Part shown: piece after piece, positions 21,819-32,796 of the stretch
How positions within the stretch are numbered: position 1 is the first letter of the stretch
How the letters are laid out: every line of letters begins with the position of its first letter
NCBI GenBank assembly: GCA_963854735.1
Contig: OY978100.1
Location: 2,046,001-2,110,000, forward strand
From: Marvania coccoides
Taxonomy: Eukaryota > Chlorophyta > Trebouxiophyceae > Chlorellales > Chlorellaceae
DNA: 64,000 nucleotides
Reading direction: 5' to 3'
Translations under genes and position numbers: made by a program
Notes under the pieces: model-generated
The model's database searches: none
Seen by the model: the letters and a program-made list of their open reading frames with translations, nothing else
What the model was told of the DNA's origin: nothing

Positions 21819-23473
21819 CTACGACTCTGCGTCAGCTGCGCTCTCCGTCGAGTGCCCAGCAGCCACCGCCTGCTGTTCTTCTTGTGCCTTCACCTTCTCT
21901 TTGCCTTTTGCCACCGCTGCTGACCCATCCTTCTGCTGCTCATCCCCGCCGGACGTAGCAGTGTCCTTCGCAATTGCCTCTGATCTCATCCCCTCCAGCA
22001 CCCCCAGCACGTCCTCCTCGTCACTGCTGCGCACCGTCTCCACCGCCCGTTGTTTTGCCCGCCCCAGCCTCTCCGCCTCATCGGCCACTAAAATATCTGC
22101 ATACACCTGCTCTAAGTCATGCTCGCGGCTGCCAGGGCGCTCAAACGAGCGCCTGCGCCCCCAAGGTGCGTCTTCTGAGTCAAACTCGGGGCCCAGGTGC
22201 CGCGGGCGGCGGTGGGGGCGCTGGCTGCGCTCTTCGCTCGCAGCATCGCTGCGAGAGCGGCGCAGGTTGATGGCCTCGGGGGAGGCGCCGGTGCTGTGGA
22301 CTTGCTGTAGCGCCACGCCTTCTACCGCGCCTGGGACAGTGCCATGGGAGGCGCGACGGGCCTCGGCAGCGACGTCAGTGTAATGGCGCTTCTCGTCGGG
22401 CGACAGCGCAGCCCACTGCCGGCCCACCATCTGCATAAATTTATAAAATGTAGAATCTCGTATATTTCCATACTTTCATTATATAAAACAAAATTTTGGC
22501 GAAAAGTTTCCTTCACACTCGGAGTGTGCACCTTTTCTATCTCGACAGCTGAGGCCCAGGGGTTGGCCGCGCGGATCTCGTCCCGCTTCTCCAGCCCAAA
22601 TATCGTGAATGCGGTCCACCCCCGCCCCGTGCGCCCCCCCTCTGAGCTCCCAGGCCTCCTGGAGCGAGGACGAGACACCGGCCGAGCAACTAGCTGCGCA
22701 GCTTGAGCCTCCACAGGGAGCTCGTCAGGGCGAGAGGGGGGGCGAGGGGGGAGTTCCCCACCTGCACGGCGTCCAGTCGTGTCTTGCAGCGGAGACTGAG
22801 GGCCTGGGGCAGCAGCAACTGCAGCAGGCGCGCTGCTCTCTGCCAGCCAGTTTTTGAGGGAAGGCGACAAGCTGAACGCAGGCTGCTGCGTGCGTTCTGC
22901 CGCAATGCGCATGATTTCGTGCGCCAAAATTGTTCCAGCTTCTTTTGTGGCCCCTTCAGCCCATGGCGCCACTGCCGCTGCTCCGGGTGTTTCCGCCAGC
23001 TGAGAGGGTGGATGGTCGACGAGGGCCTTGGTGGCGGGAGAATCAGTGGCCATGCAACGCAGCAGCGCCTGCACCTCTGGCTCAGCGAATCCGAAGGCCT
23101 CCATGCCATTGACCACATCGACTCGGTGGTCGCAGAGCGCCCACTTTGCAAACGGAGCTGTGGGGGTAGAGCCGGTGAAAAGCGTTCCGTCTGAAGTGCT
23201 CACCACGAACTGCACTCCTGCGACGGGGGAAGGCTCCACGGAGAGGTGGGCAGTCTGGCTGTAGGCCGTGCAAGTCGCGGAATAGCCAGCGGGAATTGGG
23301 AAGCGGAGGAGGCCGCCTTCAATGTGCCAAATGCGTGGGGTATCTTGTGAAAGGCGCCCAGCATCTAACACCACGGTGTTGTGGCGAGAAAACGTGAGAG
23401 GAAGGTGCTGCGGCTGAGGAGGAAGTGGCTCAGCAATTGGCCGGCCTTCCACTTTTGACAGTGCCTGGCCCAT
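21819..23473 (-). CDS. HMG-box protein with N-myristoylation-like start
   Basis: Two exons (23473-22532 and 22430-21819), phase 0, 517 residues. The HMG box spans the splice junction at about residues 283-337: GWTAFTIFGLEKRDEIRAAN, then EIEK joined to MVGRQWAALSPDEKRHY, the standard helix 1-2-3 pattern (F--F, W--L, EK--Y). The N-terminal 200 residues are beta-rich and not recognised. The start MGQALSK has Gly2 and Ser6, as in N-myristoylated proteins. The middle is Pro/Arg-rich, the C-terminus acidic with SSDEEDVLG. HMG boxes bind bent or minor-groove DNA. The frame is open upstream of 23473, but the upstream part is AT-rich and leader-like. Confidence 0.7.
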
Positions 23474-24262
23474 GTTTTGGCAAATTTTTATTTTTTGCGT
23501 TTTGGTGGATGTAATGGCAGCAACTTTTGAGACACGCGAGTGTTTAAAAATATTTATTGTTGGTAGGTAAAAGCTGCTAGTTTTACTCTTCGTGTGAGGC
23601 CCCAAACCCTTGGATTCCAATTTATATATAATTATGTGTGCCAATATTGATTAATGTGTGATTAATGAGCAATTAATAAGCGTGCAAAAAATGCTTTGCG
23701 GTTCTTCATGCAGAGCCTCTCTTCCCCTTTTTTCTCAAATGGAAAATTAACCAAACAGGGGCATTGCAGTCGCACGGAAGGCAGCGCAGCCTTCAGAGAA
23801 GACGGCGGGTTTGGAAAAATTTCGATCACTCTGGTGCTCGAGAGAAAGACACAAAACTTTCAGTGCTGGAGACATGCCCATGTCTCTCTCTTTATATCTA
23901 TCAATATTGCATTATGTCTTTACATAGTAAGGGTGAAAAAATCTAATGGGGGAAAGAACAGGGGGTCTTCAAATGGTAATGATGATGACTCTTTATTGCT
24001 ACGAAGGAAGAAAAAAAGTCTCGTCGCATTGATGCGCTCTCCTCCTCATTCAGCACACAAGCACCCAGCGCACTGAAGGGTAGGGAGAAATGATCACACC
24101 AGCGAACACGTCAAAAAAAGGCAACAAAGGGCAAAAAGAAAAAGTCGTTGGAAAATATTTCAAACAAATGGATTGGGGTGTGCAAACTCTAGAAAATAAA
24201 TAAATATAGCAGGGAACTGACGGGGACTGGTGAAAGCAGGATTATTGCTGCTGCAAGGCACC
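23474..24262. other. Gene-less stretch with second copy of dispersed repeat
   Basis: About 790 AT-rich bases between the HMG-box gene start and the SET gene stop. It holds the repeat at 23750-23873. The open frame 23696-24076 overlapping it shows no family signal. Confidence 0.5.
23750..23873 (+). repeat. Dispersed repeat, copy B
   Basis: Matches the reverse complement of 19022-19141. Relative to copy A, one base is missing in the GCACGGAAGG-proximal part, so a shared reading frame would not be intact in both. This fits two decayed fragments of one mobile element or gene. Confidence 0.7.
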
Positions 24263-27200
24263 CTAGCTCGCTCGAAAGCGGCCCTTGCATCCTGCTGCAC
24301 CGCACCGACATGCCTGCCCTTCATTCTCTTCACCGTCTATTTCCCCCTCCTCTCCCGCGCCCGTGCCATAGTTCACCGTCACTTCTGCGCCCTCGGGGAT
24401 CTCCTGGGTGGCGTAGAAGCATACGTGGCGGGTGCCGCCGCTGTCCAGCAAAATCTTCGACTCAGCGTTGGGAGAGCAGCTGTGGTTGAGGTACCGCGCC
24501 AGCGACCCCGCCTTTGCAGCGTCAATCACCCAGGCGTCGTCCAGGCGGAACATGTGGGCGTCTCCAGGGAGGCTGCCTGCGGCGGCAGCAGCGTCGTCGC
24601 AGCACTGGTAGAAAGCAACGGGGTCAGGAGGGGTGGCAGCGTAGCGCGCAGCCCGCTTGCCCGCCTCGTTGGAGCGCACGGCCTCGCCCACGAGCTCCGT
24701 GATGAAAGATCCGGCAGCTGCAGCGTCATTAGGGAGAAGAAATAAATTTAGAAGCATAAATATTAAACACCCACATTTGTCATTAAAAATTGCTTTAAAC
24801 TTTGCAATAGAAAGCTATTAACTCACGGATTGTCGCTGTGGATATCAAACCGCGGCCATGGATGGCAGAGGGCCCACAGCGCACCACCACCATGGACGCG
24901 GCCTCGGCAGCGTCAAACCAGTCATTGCCCCCGCCCTCGCGAGGGGCAGAGGCAGCCTCCGGGCGACGGCGCAGCCCAAACCCGCTGCCGCCCTTGGGCT
25001 TGCGCCCCTCCCCGTCTGGGCACACCAGCGGCACCAGATCGGCGGTGGCGTCCACCATGGCGCTCTGCGTCTTGTACGCCTGCTTCAACACCGGCCACTG
25101 GTCCAGAGGCAACGCTCTGGCGCTGCCGTGCTTGAAGGCGATGAGGTTTTGCACGCAGGAGGAGAACTCTGCCCGCAGCAGCTGCCCCGGCTCGGAGCGC
25201 CGGGCAACGATGCTGGGGGGGGAGGGAGGCGGCACGGGGTCGCCCAGCTCGGGGTCTGCCTCCGCGCGCAGTACCTTCTGCGTGTCCTCGGTGGCTGCAG
25301 CAATAAAAGACGAAGACGAATGAAACCAATATATTTTACTCAGAAGAAACAGAATAAATCAGTTGCATAAACACACAGCAATGACTCACATCGAAGGTCG
25401 ATGCGGTGCAGGGTCACAGCATCCGTCCATGGGCGGCCTGACTCCTCGGGCGGGCCTCCCAGGGCCGCCGGGCCCTTTGGAGACTGCGCTGCTGTCACGG
25501 CATCAGGAGACGCGGCGTGAGGAGGGCCGCGGGGCGCAGCAGGATCCGCAGCTTCAACTGGAGCCGGCGGGGCACCAGCAGCGGCCTCAGGCGCCACAGG
25601 CACAGCAGGAGCCGCTGCAGGCTCTGGGGGAAGCGGCACCGCCGGAGACACCTGCTCCTTTCGCCGCTGCTGCTTTGCCTCTTTAGCCTCCTTCGCGCCG
25701 CTGCCTTGTCCCGGCCTGACGCGACACCAGCCTTTGTGGCCAGCGGGCTTCACGCAATTGGAGTTGCGCTTGCACTGGTCGCCCGCCGGCACAGGGGATG
25801 CCGCCTCAGGGGACGCAAAACCAGCAGCAGCAGCAGCATCGGACGGGCCCGCGGCTGTTTTGCCAGAGCCGCGCTTCGGGGCACCCTTTTCAGCAGCAGC
25901 CACAGGGCTGGCTGGTTTGGGCGGCGGTTTTGTGGCCAGCTTGAGTTTGATCATCGTGGGGGGCCCAGCAGCCTTGGCCGCAGCAGGCGCGACAGGCGCA
26001 GCAGCATGCCCGGGGCTGATCCCCTCCGCCATTGCCTCCTCCTCCTCAGCAGCCGCGGCCACGGCAGCCACCGCCTTGGGGGACGCCACTTTTTGCCGCT
26101 TGGATTTCTGCAGACTAGGGGGGGCCGCCGCGCCCTCTCCTTCTGCTGCAGAGGGCCCTGCGGCGGCGTCTTCCACAGCAGCAGGGCGCTTCCTACGGGT
26201 GCCCTGCTTTGGCCTTTTAGGGATCAGCCTGCATCGGCCATAGTGCTTGGCCTTGTTGAGGCATCCAGGGTGCTTGGGGCACCGCAGCTCGGCAGGAACA
26301 GGGTGACCTCCAGCCCGGAGAACCGCCACCTCGTCGACCTGCTCTTCTTCAGCATCCGGAAGCTCCTCGTCATCGCCCGCTGCTGCCACTACTGCCACCG
26401 CTGCCTCACGCATCTCCTCGTCGCCACCCACCTCCTCAGCAGCCTCTTCTACTGCAGCAGCGGCAGCGGCAGCGGCAGCGGCATCCACCGCCGCTGCTCC
26501 AGCCGACTCGCTGCTCACCGGCTCGTCTTCCACGTCCTCTGCCTCCTCCACAGCAGCAGCAGCGACGGGTGCCCGGATCTTGCAGCGGCCGCGGTGGCCA
26601 AGCTCTTTGATGCAGTGGGCCCGCCGAGAGCACAGCGCCGCGCCAGCAGCAGCGTCAGGAGCAGCAGTGCCAGCTGGAGAAGCCTCTTCGAAATCGGAAT
26701 CTTCCTCCTCTCGCGCTGCGTGCGCTGCCTCGTCCTCCGTCTCTTCTTCATCCTCTTCCGCCTCTTCTATTTGCTGCGGGGGCGGCGGCGGGGGCGGCGG
26801 GGGCGACGCGGCAGGAACAGCCTGCTCTGCCTGCTGCAGGAGTGCGAGGTCTTCAGGGCGAGACTTGCGACAGTGCCCCCCGTGACCCATCGGCAGGCAG
26901 CAGTAGGGCTTCTTGGGGCAGACTGTGGGAGGGGCGGCAGCTTCAGAGTCGCTGGAGTCATCGTCGCTGCTGCTGCTGCTGCTGTCCGACTCCGTCGAAG
27001 AGTCGGCTCCCGAAGTCGGGGCTCCTGGCGCCGGCGCCTTTCCGCCCTTCTGCTCGCGCGCTGGCGGGCCCATTGCAGGAAGGCCTGACCGGCGCTTCCT
27101 CTTGCCCCACTGAATGCTTGGCCGGATGTCTGACACCTCCTCCTCCTGCTGCTGCTCCTGCTCGCCCTCAATGCCCTCATCCTCGTCCTCTTCCGTTTGC

Positions 27201-30200
27201 TGCTGCGTGCTCTGCGCCTCGCTCTCCGTGGCTTCAGCGTCGTCCTCCACGGCTTCTTCTGCCGACTGTACCACAGGCTCGGTGGCAGCAGGCTCAGCCT
27301 CGTAACATACATGCCCAGCATGCTGATCCGCTGCTGGCGCTGCCTCCGGCGCAACAGAAGGGGCAGCTTTGCTGGGCGCTGCAGGCTTGGGGGCGGATGC
27401 GAAAGCGGCGTTGGTCGCGGGGTTCAGGGAAGGAGGCAGCCCTGAAGGTGGCACAAAAGAGAGGAAAAAGAAAAATATTGATAACAAATATTAAAATATA
27501 CATGGTACATACACAACTATTAACATAAACAGCACTTTTCTTTTCAACAAACTCACCGGCAACTCCAGCCAGAATGGCCGTCACTGCTGCGTTTTGGGGG
27601 CTGTTGAACATCGGCAACGCGGGAGTGGCCACCGTCTTCATGGACCCACCAGACCCAATGGGAGCGGCAGGGGGCAGCTGCGGGGGGACCATAGGTGGCG
27701 GCAGCGAGCCCAACATCGCTCCAGCTGTGCCAGCTGCTGCAGCGGGCTTGACGGTGCCGCCCTTCATCACCATACACGCCCCGACGTGGCCGTACTCCTT
27801 CAGACAGTGAGCGCTGCGCCAGCAGCCGTGGGGCCCCAGCGGGGTGTGCTTCAGATGGCGGAAGGACTGCGTTACGTTCATCGAGTATGACCTGCCCTGC
27901 GGCTGCGAAGCTGCAACAGCGACGCCCGCAGACACCACTGCAGCAGCACCGCCGCTGGGCGATACAAACTTCTCCACCGCCTCAGCGCCCGCAGCCACAA
28001 CGCGAGCAGCAGCGGCGGCTTCTTTGCCCGCAAACCAGCCTTCAGTGGCCGCCTGCGGGGGGCTTCCGCCGCTGCTCAGCGGCACGTAGCCCACCCCATC
28101 GGCCCCCGCGATGCGCTGCCGCGGCATCGCCGCCACGTCCACGTCAAACAGGTCAGTGTTGAGGCGGGAAGAGGGGCGGCGGCGGCGGGCGGCACGAGCG
28201 TTGGCCCCTCCCTCGCCGTCTCCCTTGCCGCTGCTCTCGGGCTCGCTGTCCATGTATTCGGTGTCTTCATCGTCCGCTGCAGCGCCACCAGAGCCAGGCG
28301 CCGCTGCCGGTCCCTGGGCGCTGCCGCCGGTCCCTCCCGCACCAAAATTGGCGGGGGGCGTGGACTGGCCGTGGAATCCGCACACCAAGCAGGAGTAGAT
28401 GATGGGGGCGTTGGCGGAGACGCGGGTGGGTTTGATGGGGCGGCCACACAGGCAGGTGGGGCTGTGGATGGCTCCCGCTCGAGGGCTCTTTAGCCGGCGA
28501 GACGGCACCCGGCTGGGGTGCCCTGCCGCTGCAGCCAGAGCTGCGGCCTCGGGGCCGTCAGGGTTGGCTGCGGCCGCTTGATGAGCGGCCGCAGCCACCA
28601 CTTCTCCGTCCTGCAGCGCCTGGTACGCGTCCACCGACAGCTTGCACTTGCCGATGTGCCGCTTCAGCCTGCAGCACTTCAGGTTGCGCTCGCACAGGCC
28701 CAGCTCCCTGCGGCGCGCCAGCAAGTTGGCAGCCAGCGACGGCTGCAGGTCAGTCAGCGCGTCGGCAGGCCTCTCCATGGGGGGCAGCGGCAGTGGAGCG
28801 GCAGCAGGGGCGGGGGCAGCCACAGAAGGGGCGGGGTACTGCGTCTGCGCCTGCTTTTGCGCCTGCTGTTGTCCAGCGTGACCGTTCCCTCGCACCATCA
28901 TGCTGTCTTGCAGCCTGTCAGCCACGCTGTCAAGGTTCAGGGTGTCAAGATCAGGACTGAGCAGGCGGGCGGCAGCGTTACCACCGCCACCGCCAATTCC
29001 TCCGCCTGCACCGCCGCCACCTCCTCCCCCACCAAACGCATCAAATGTGCTGTTGTCTTTGAACATGGGGGACAGCTGCTGCGCCCACTGGTTGTGCAGC
29101 AGCTGCACCGGGTTGGAGGGACCGCCAGGAGCACCACCAGCGACAGGGGCGGCAGCGCCTGTGGTGGTGCGCACCGCAGGCAGCCCGGAACGCTGGTGGT
29201 GGTGGTGATACTGCTGCTGCGCGTGTTGCGCGCCTGGCAGGGGCGGGGGTCCCATCGGCAACAGCTGCTGCTGCTGCTGCTGCTGGTGGGCGTCTGTGGG
29301 ACCACGCCCGTCCACAGACGACGATTCGTGCTCCTCAGACCGCTTGGCGCGCTTGGCGTCCGGCTGTTGGCCAGCGGGGGGTGGGTTGTTCCTTGCTACC
29401 AGCTCAACGCCGTGGCGCTTTGCCTCGGCGTCTGCAGCCAGCGTGAGGTCTCGGGCAGACAGCACGAGCTCCTCAAACTCGGCCATGATCTGTGCCGCGG
29501 AGCGCGGGGGCTGCGGGTGCGAGCTTGAGGGGTCCACGAGGTAGAGCAGGGCCGAGGGCTGCGAGGAGATGAAGGAAGAAAAACATATGAGGGAACACGC
29601 GATAATGGTGGGATTAATGATGCACAGTAATGTATAATAACGAGCGCGCAATTTATTCATGCGAACATCAGTAACAATGCATTGTAGGTTGAAAAAAAAA
29701 ACTTTATTAATCAACACGTATTTATTACTATAGTTGAAATTTGAACTCTATATAACTCGTTAAACTCACGTCCAGCTTGTCTGCATTCACGTCAGCCTTG
29801 ACCTGGATGGCCCTAATGCGGTAGCTGGGTACATTTGGCGGCTGCATGCTCCACAGTTTTTCAGAAAACTCGGCTGCCTCCAGCGCCTTGGAGGCAGCGC
29901 TCACCTCAATGGCAAACACAGCCAGCTGCAAAATACACAAATTGCACAGGGTAACAGGCTCGACATTAACACAAAAATTGAGGACAGCTCGACCACAGCC
30001 TGGTTCATTTTTTTGAAAATAACGCAGCAAAAAAGAAAAAACCGCAAGGTCACACACTCACCCTTGATGACAGGTGCGACAGTCCTCCCCTGCCCACCAG
30101 AACGTTGAACTCCTCGCTGCCAGGCATGACCTCGCTCATGCGCTTGTTCATCTCAACAAACTCCGCATGCGCGGCCTTGAGCTCGGCCTGAGCGCGCTGG

Positions 30201-31216
30201 GACCACTCCGTAGCACGCTGAATCTGATCTGATCTGATCTGCTGGGCGGGCGCCACGGGGGTCAGCTTTTGAATCGCGGCAGCCAGCTGTGGGGCGGCAG
30301 GAATCGGGGCTTGAACAGCCTGGGGCCGCGCTTCGATCGCCTCGCTGGCACCCGACCCACGCGGTGGAGGAGCGTACTGCGTCGCAGGGGCCCCGTATCC
30401 GCCTGCCGCCGCTGCCGTTGCGGCTGCTGTGTTTACCGGCAGGGTTTCCCTGGGATGCTGCTGAGCAGCAGGAGGGGCGGAGAAAGGGGGAGGAGAACCC
30501 TGCGGGATCACAATTCCGTAACTCCCTGCGTTTGCAGCCGCACCCCCATACTGCTGCTGCTGGGGCGCCTCGGCTGCAGGCGGCGCAGCAGCAGCAGGTG
30601 GTGGCCTGATGCCGCCCCCCCCAAACATCCCTGCGAGCGAAGGGTGCATGGCCAAGCTGTTGGGGTACCCTCCCATCATGCTGCCAAAGAAATCGTTGTT
30701 TGGAAACGCTGATGGGCCTGCCATGATGCCGCTGATGCCGTGGTGCATCATGCCAGCAGCTGGAAAAGAGGGGGCTTGCTGGTGGTGCGGCATGCGCTGT
30801 GCCAGCGCCGCCTGCTTGCTGCTGAACTGCTGTGAGAACTGCGAAGGCGGCAGCGCCAGGGCGGCCGCTGCAGGGTTGGCAGCGGGCTGCAGCGGGGCTG
30901 ACGCGTCGTGGCCGGCCCCCGGGAACTGGTCGGCCATGGGGGCTTGCCCAGCGTATGGGAAGATGGGCATTGGGTGATTTGCCCCTCCGCCGTGGCCGGG
31001 CGGTCCCATTGGCACCCTCTGGGCGGGGTTCATTCCCATGGCGGGGTTCATTCCCATCCGGGGGGGCAGCCCAGCGAAGAGGTCGTACGGGAACGATGCG
31101 GCGTTGTGCGCGAAGCCAACGGGCTGGTTGGCAGCACCAGCAGCAGTCTGATCATCACCAGGCCTCTGAGAAGGAAATGTAGCCGGGGAGGGCTGTTGTT
31201 GCTGCTGCTGGTCCAT
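24263..31216 (-). CDS. Giant SET-domain protein (SET1/trithorax-type histone lysine methyltransferase) with CX5CX5HXGXC motifs
   Basis: Six exons (31216-30062, 29925-29770, 29558-27557, 27441-25390, 25294-24827, 24717-24263) join with agreeing phases to 2,095 residues. Start is MDQQQQ-type, Gln/Pro-rich. The C-terminal SET domain (about 1,925-2,070) shows SAIHGRGL, IPAGSFITELVGE, HMFRLDDAWVIDA, RYLNHSC at about 2,019-2,025, and EVTVNYG, then a post-SET CRCGAAGC. This is the pattern of the SET1/ATX/trithorax group that methylates H3K4; substrate is inferred. Exons 3 and 4 (residues about 438-1,788) are low-complexity Ala/Pro/Glu regions with six Cys/His motifs of fixed spacing, at 28641-28701, 27769-27832, 26863-26926, 26579-26634, 26229-26284 and 25719-25781. 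There is also a CXC...CXXC pair (TCLCGRP ... SCLVCGFHG, near 28380-28460). I find no PHD, FYRN/FYRC, bromo or RRM domain. The SET-I region has an insertion of about 25 residues. Confidence 0.8.
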
Positions 31217-32796
31217 CGTTATAGCTTTCGTGCTTAATATGAGTTACCCGTCTACCTAAAAACGCAGGGAAGTGAAAAAGATTAAACCCGTCGTAGACGA
31301 GATTGCAGCGTTGCGAAGGCGGTCGGCCGTCTGCCAGCGCAACGAAAAATCGCGAATAAAAATTGCAACTGTGTGCGTGCGCTTACCCGGCGAGGTGGAT
31401 GTGAAACGCACTTTTTCATTTTTGTTTCTTCGTCGTCGTTCAAAAGTTGAGTTCAAAATCGTGTCCACCGCGTTCCTACGCAACGGCGTGCCTACAATAC
31501 GTGGAAATGACCGCAATTGCGCGTCTACCAAGGCCCCAAAACAATAAAAACGGGAAAAAGAAAAGTACTCTACTTCGTAAAGAAAATTCGGTCATGCAAT
31601 TTTTAAAAATTCGTGCTGCCGAGCCAACTCACGCATGCAGCATCTCCCCCATAGCCTGGTTTAGTGCTGTAGGGGCGTGTGCATTGAGTAATGGGCCGAC
31701 CCCGGCAACGCCGACTCTTCCTCGTCGACTGACTACCGCCCCCAACGCCAATATAGTGCAATAGAGCTCAACACCGTTTCTCGTTTTCAAAAAGGGGGAA
31801 TATAAAATAAAATACTATATATTTGCAAATGTAAAAAAAAAACAGAGACAGATAAGCTGGAAACGCAGTTTCAAGCATTTTCAAGGTCCATGTGCCCACA
31901 CACCTCTTAGCCGCAGCCTTGAAGCTTTTACTGATTTTTGTTGCTGTCCGTATATCTATGGTGCTATTGAAAAGCGAAGGGTTGGCAGAGTGTGCAGAGT
32001 ATGCAAAGAAGGGAAGGCTCCAGCCCTATCGATTTTCTATTTTACCTATCAATATTTTTTCTATTTATTATTTTCCCAAACACACAGTAAATTCAAAAAT
32101 AAGCTCTCATCCCACCAGAAGTTTATTATTTGATGCTAGCTTCTTTGGCTGAATTATTATCAGAGTCAGATTCAATTCAAAGTCCGAGCGCTGAGCTTTT
32201 CAGTGGACACCCCACGAGTTCTAAGCTCGTCATCAATGAGGAGCTGCAGGCTGATCATCCAAACATATCAAGGTCGTTCAGCTGCTCCAGCTGCATAACA
32301 GACGGTGGGAGCCCTCACAGGCTCTCACACTCGGCAAGACGCTTCAAGATCCAACGGCATGGCTCCTCCAAATAAACAAGTCGTATGCCGCTCATTCGGG
32401 AAAACTATGCACGGACTCGCCTTCCTCTGCACGCTATCATTATGGGGACAGCAATCTACATAATTGAGAAGCCAATCGTTGGGTTGGTCTCTTGAGCTCA
32501 AAGTTGTTGAAATAAAGTTGAAAATTTTTGCGAGCTCGCTCGCTCTCGCCGCCTCCTTACTGACGCTGACGGTGATATTTTTACTCCAAAATATCGGGCA
32601 TCGCATTAAAAAACCAATCAAAAGTTTGCGAAGAACACACTACTTTCTACCTCTTCATCAGCAGCAGAAGATAAGTTTTTTTGCGCCTGCTCAAGTCGCT
32701 CCGTCTTTTAATAATTGAAACCAAGGTGAGCTTGTCTGTCAATTCTTATAATTATCGCTGCCCGGGAAGTCTCATCGCTCGGTGATTTTTTTCCAG
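31217..32796. promoter_or_regulatory. Divergent intergenic region, SET gene / FNR, with FNR 5' leader intron
   Basis: 1.58 kb between two genes pointing apart. AT-rich, with no gene I can support. The FNR leader appears to be split: a GTGAG donor at 32726 (after CCAAG) and a polypyrimidine acceptor at 32796, directly before the ATG. Short frames at 31272-31547 and 32325-32621 have no recognisable content. Confidence 0.5.

Noticed and set aside
25517..27088. 523-codon plus-strand open frame opposite the SET gene
   Set aside because: Arises from Ala/Glu codon repeats of the minus strand. Cys/Leu/Arg/Ser-rich with no domain.
27294..27556. Extension of the SET exon 3 frame beyond 27557
   Set aside because: Runs into an AT-rich intron with weak hydrophobic residues. 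The GTGAG donor at 27556 and the in-phase acceptor before 27441 explain it better.
24263..31216. Splitting the SET locus into two or three genes
   Set aside because: All five introns have good signals and matching phases, and the same Cys/His motif lies on both sides of intron 3, so one gene is simpler. Transcript data could overturn this.
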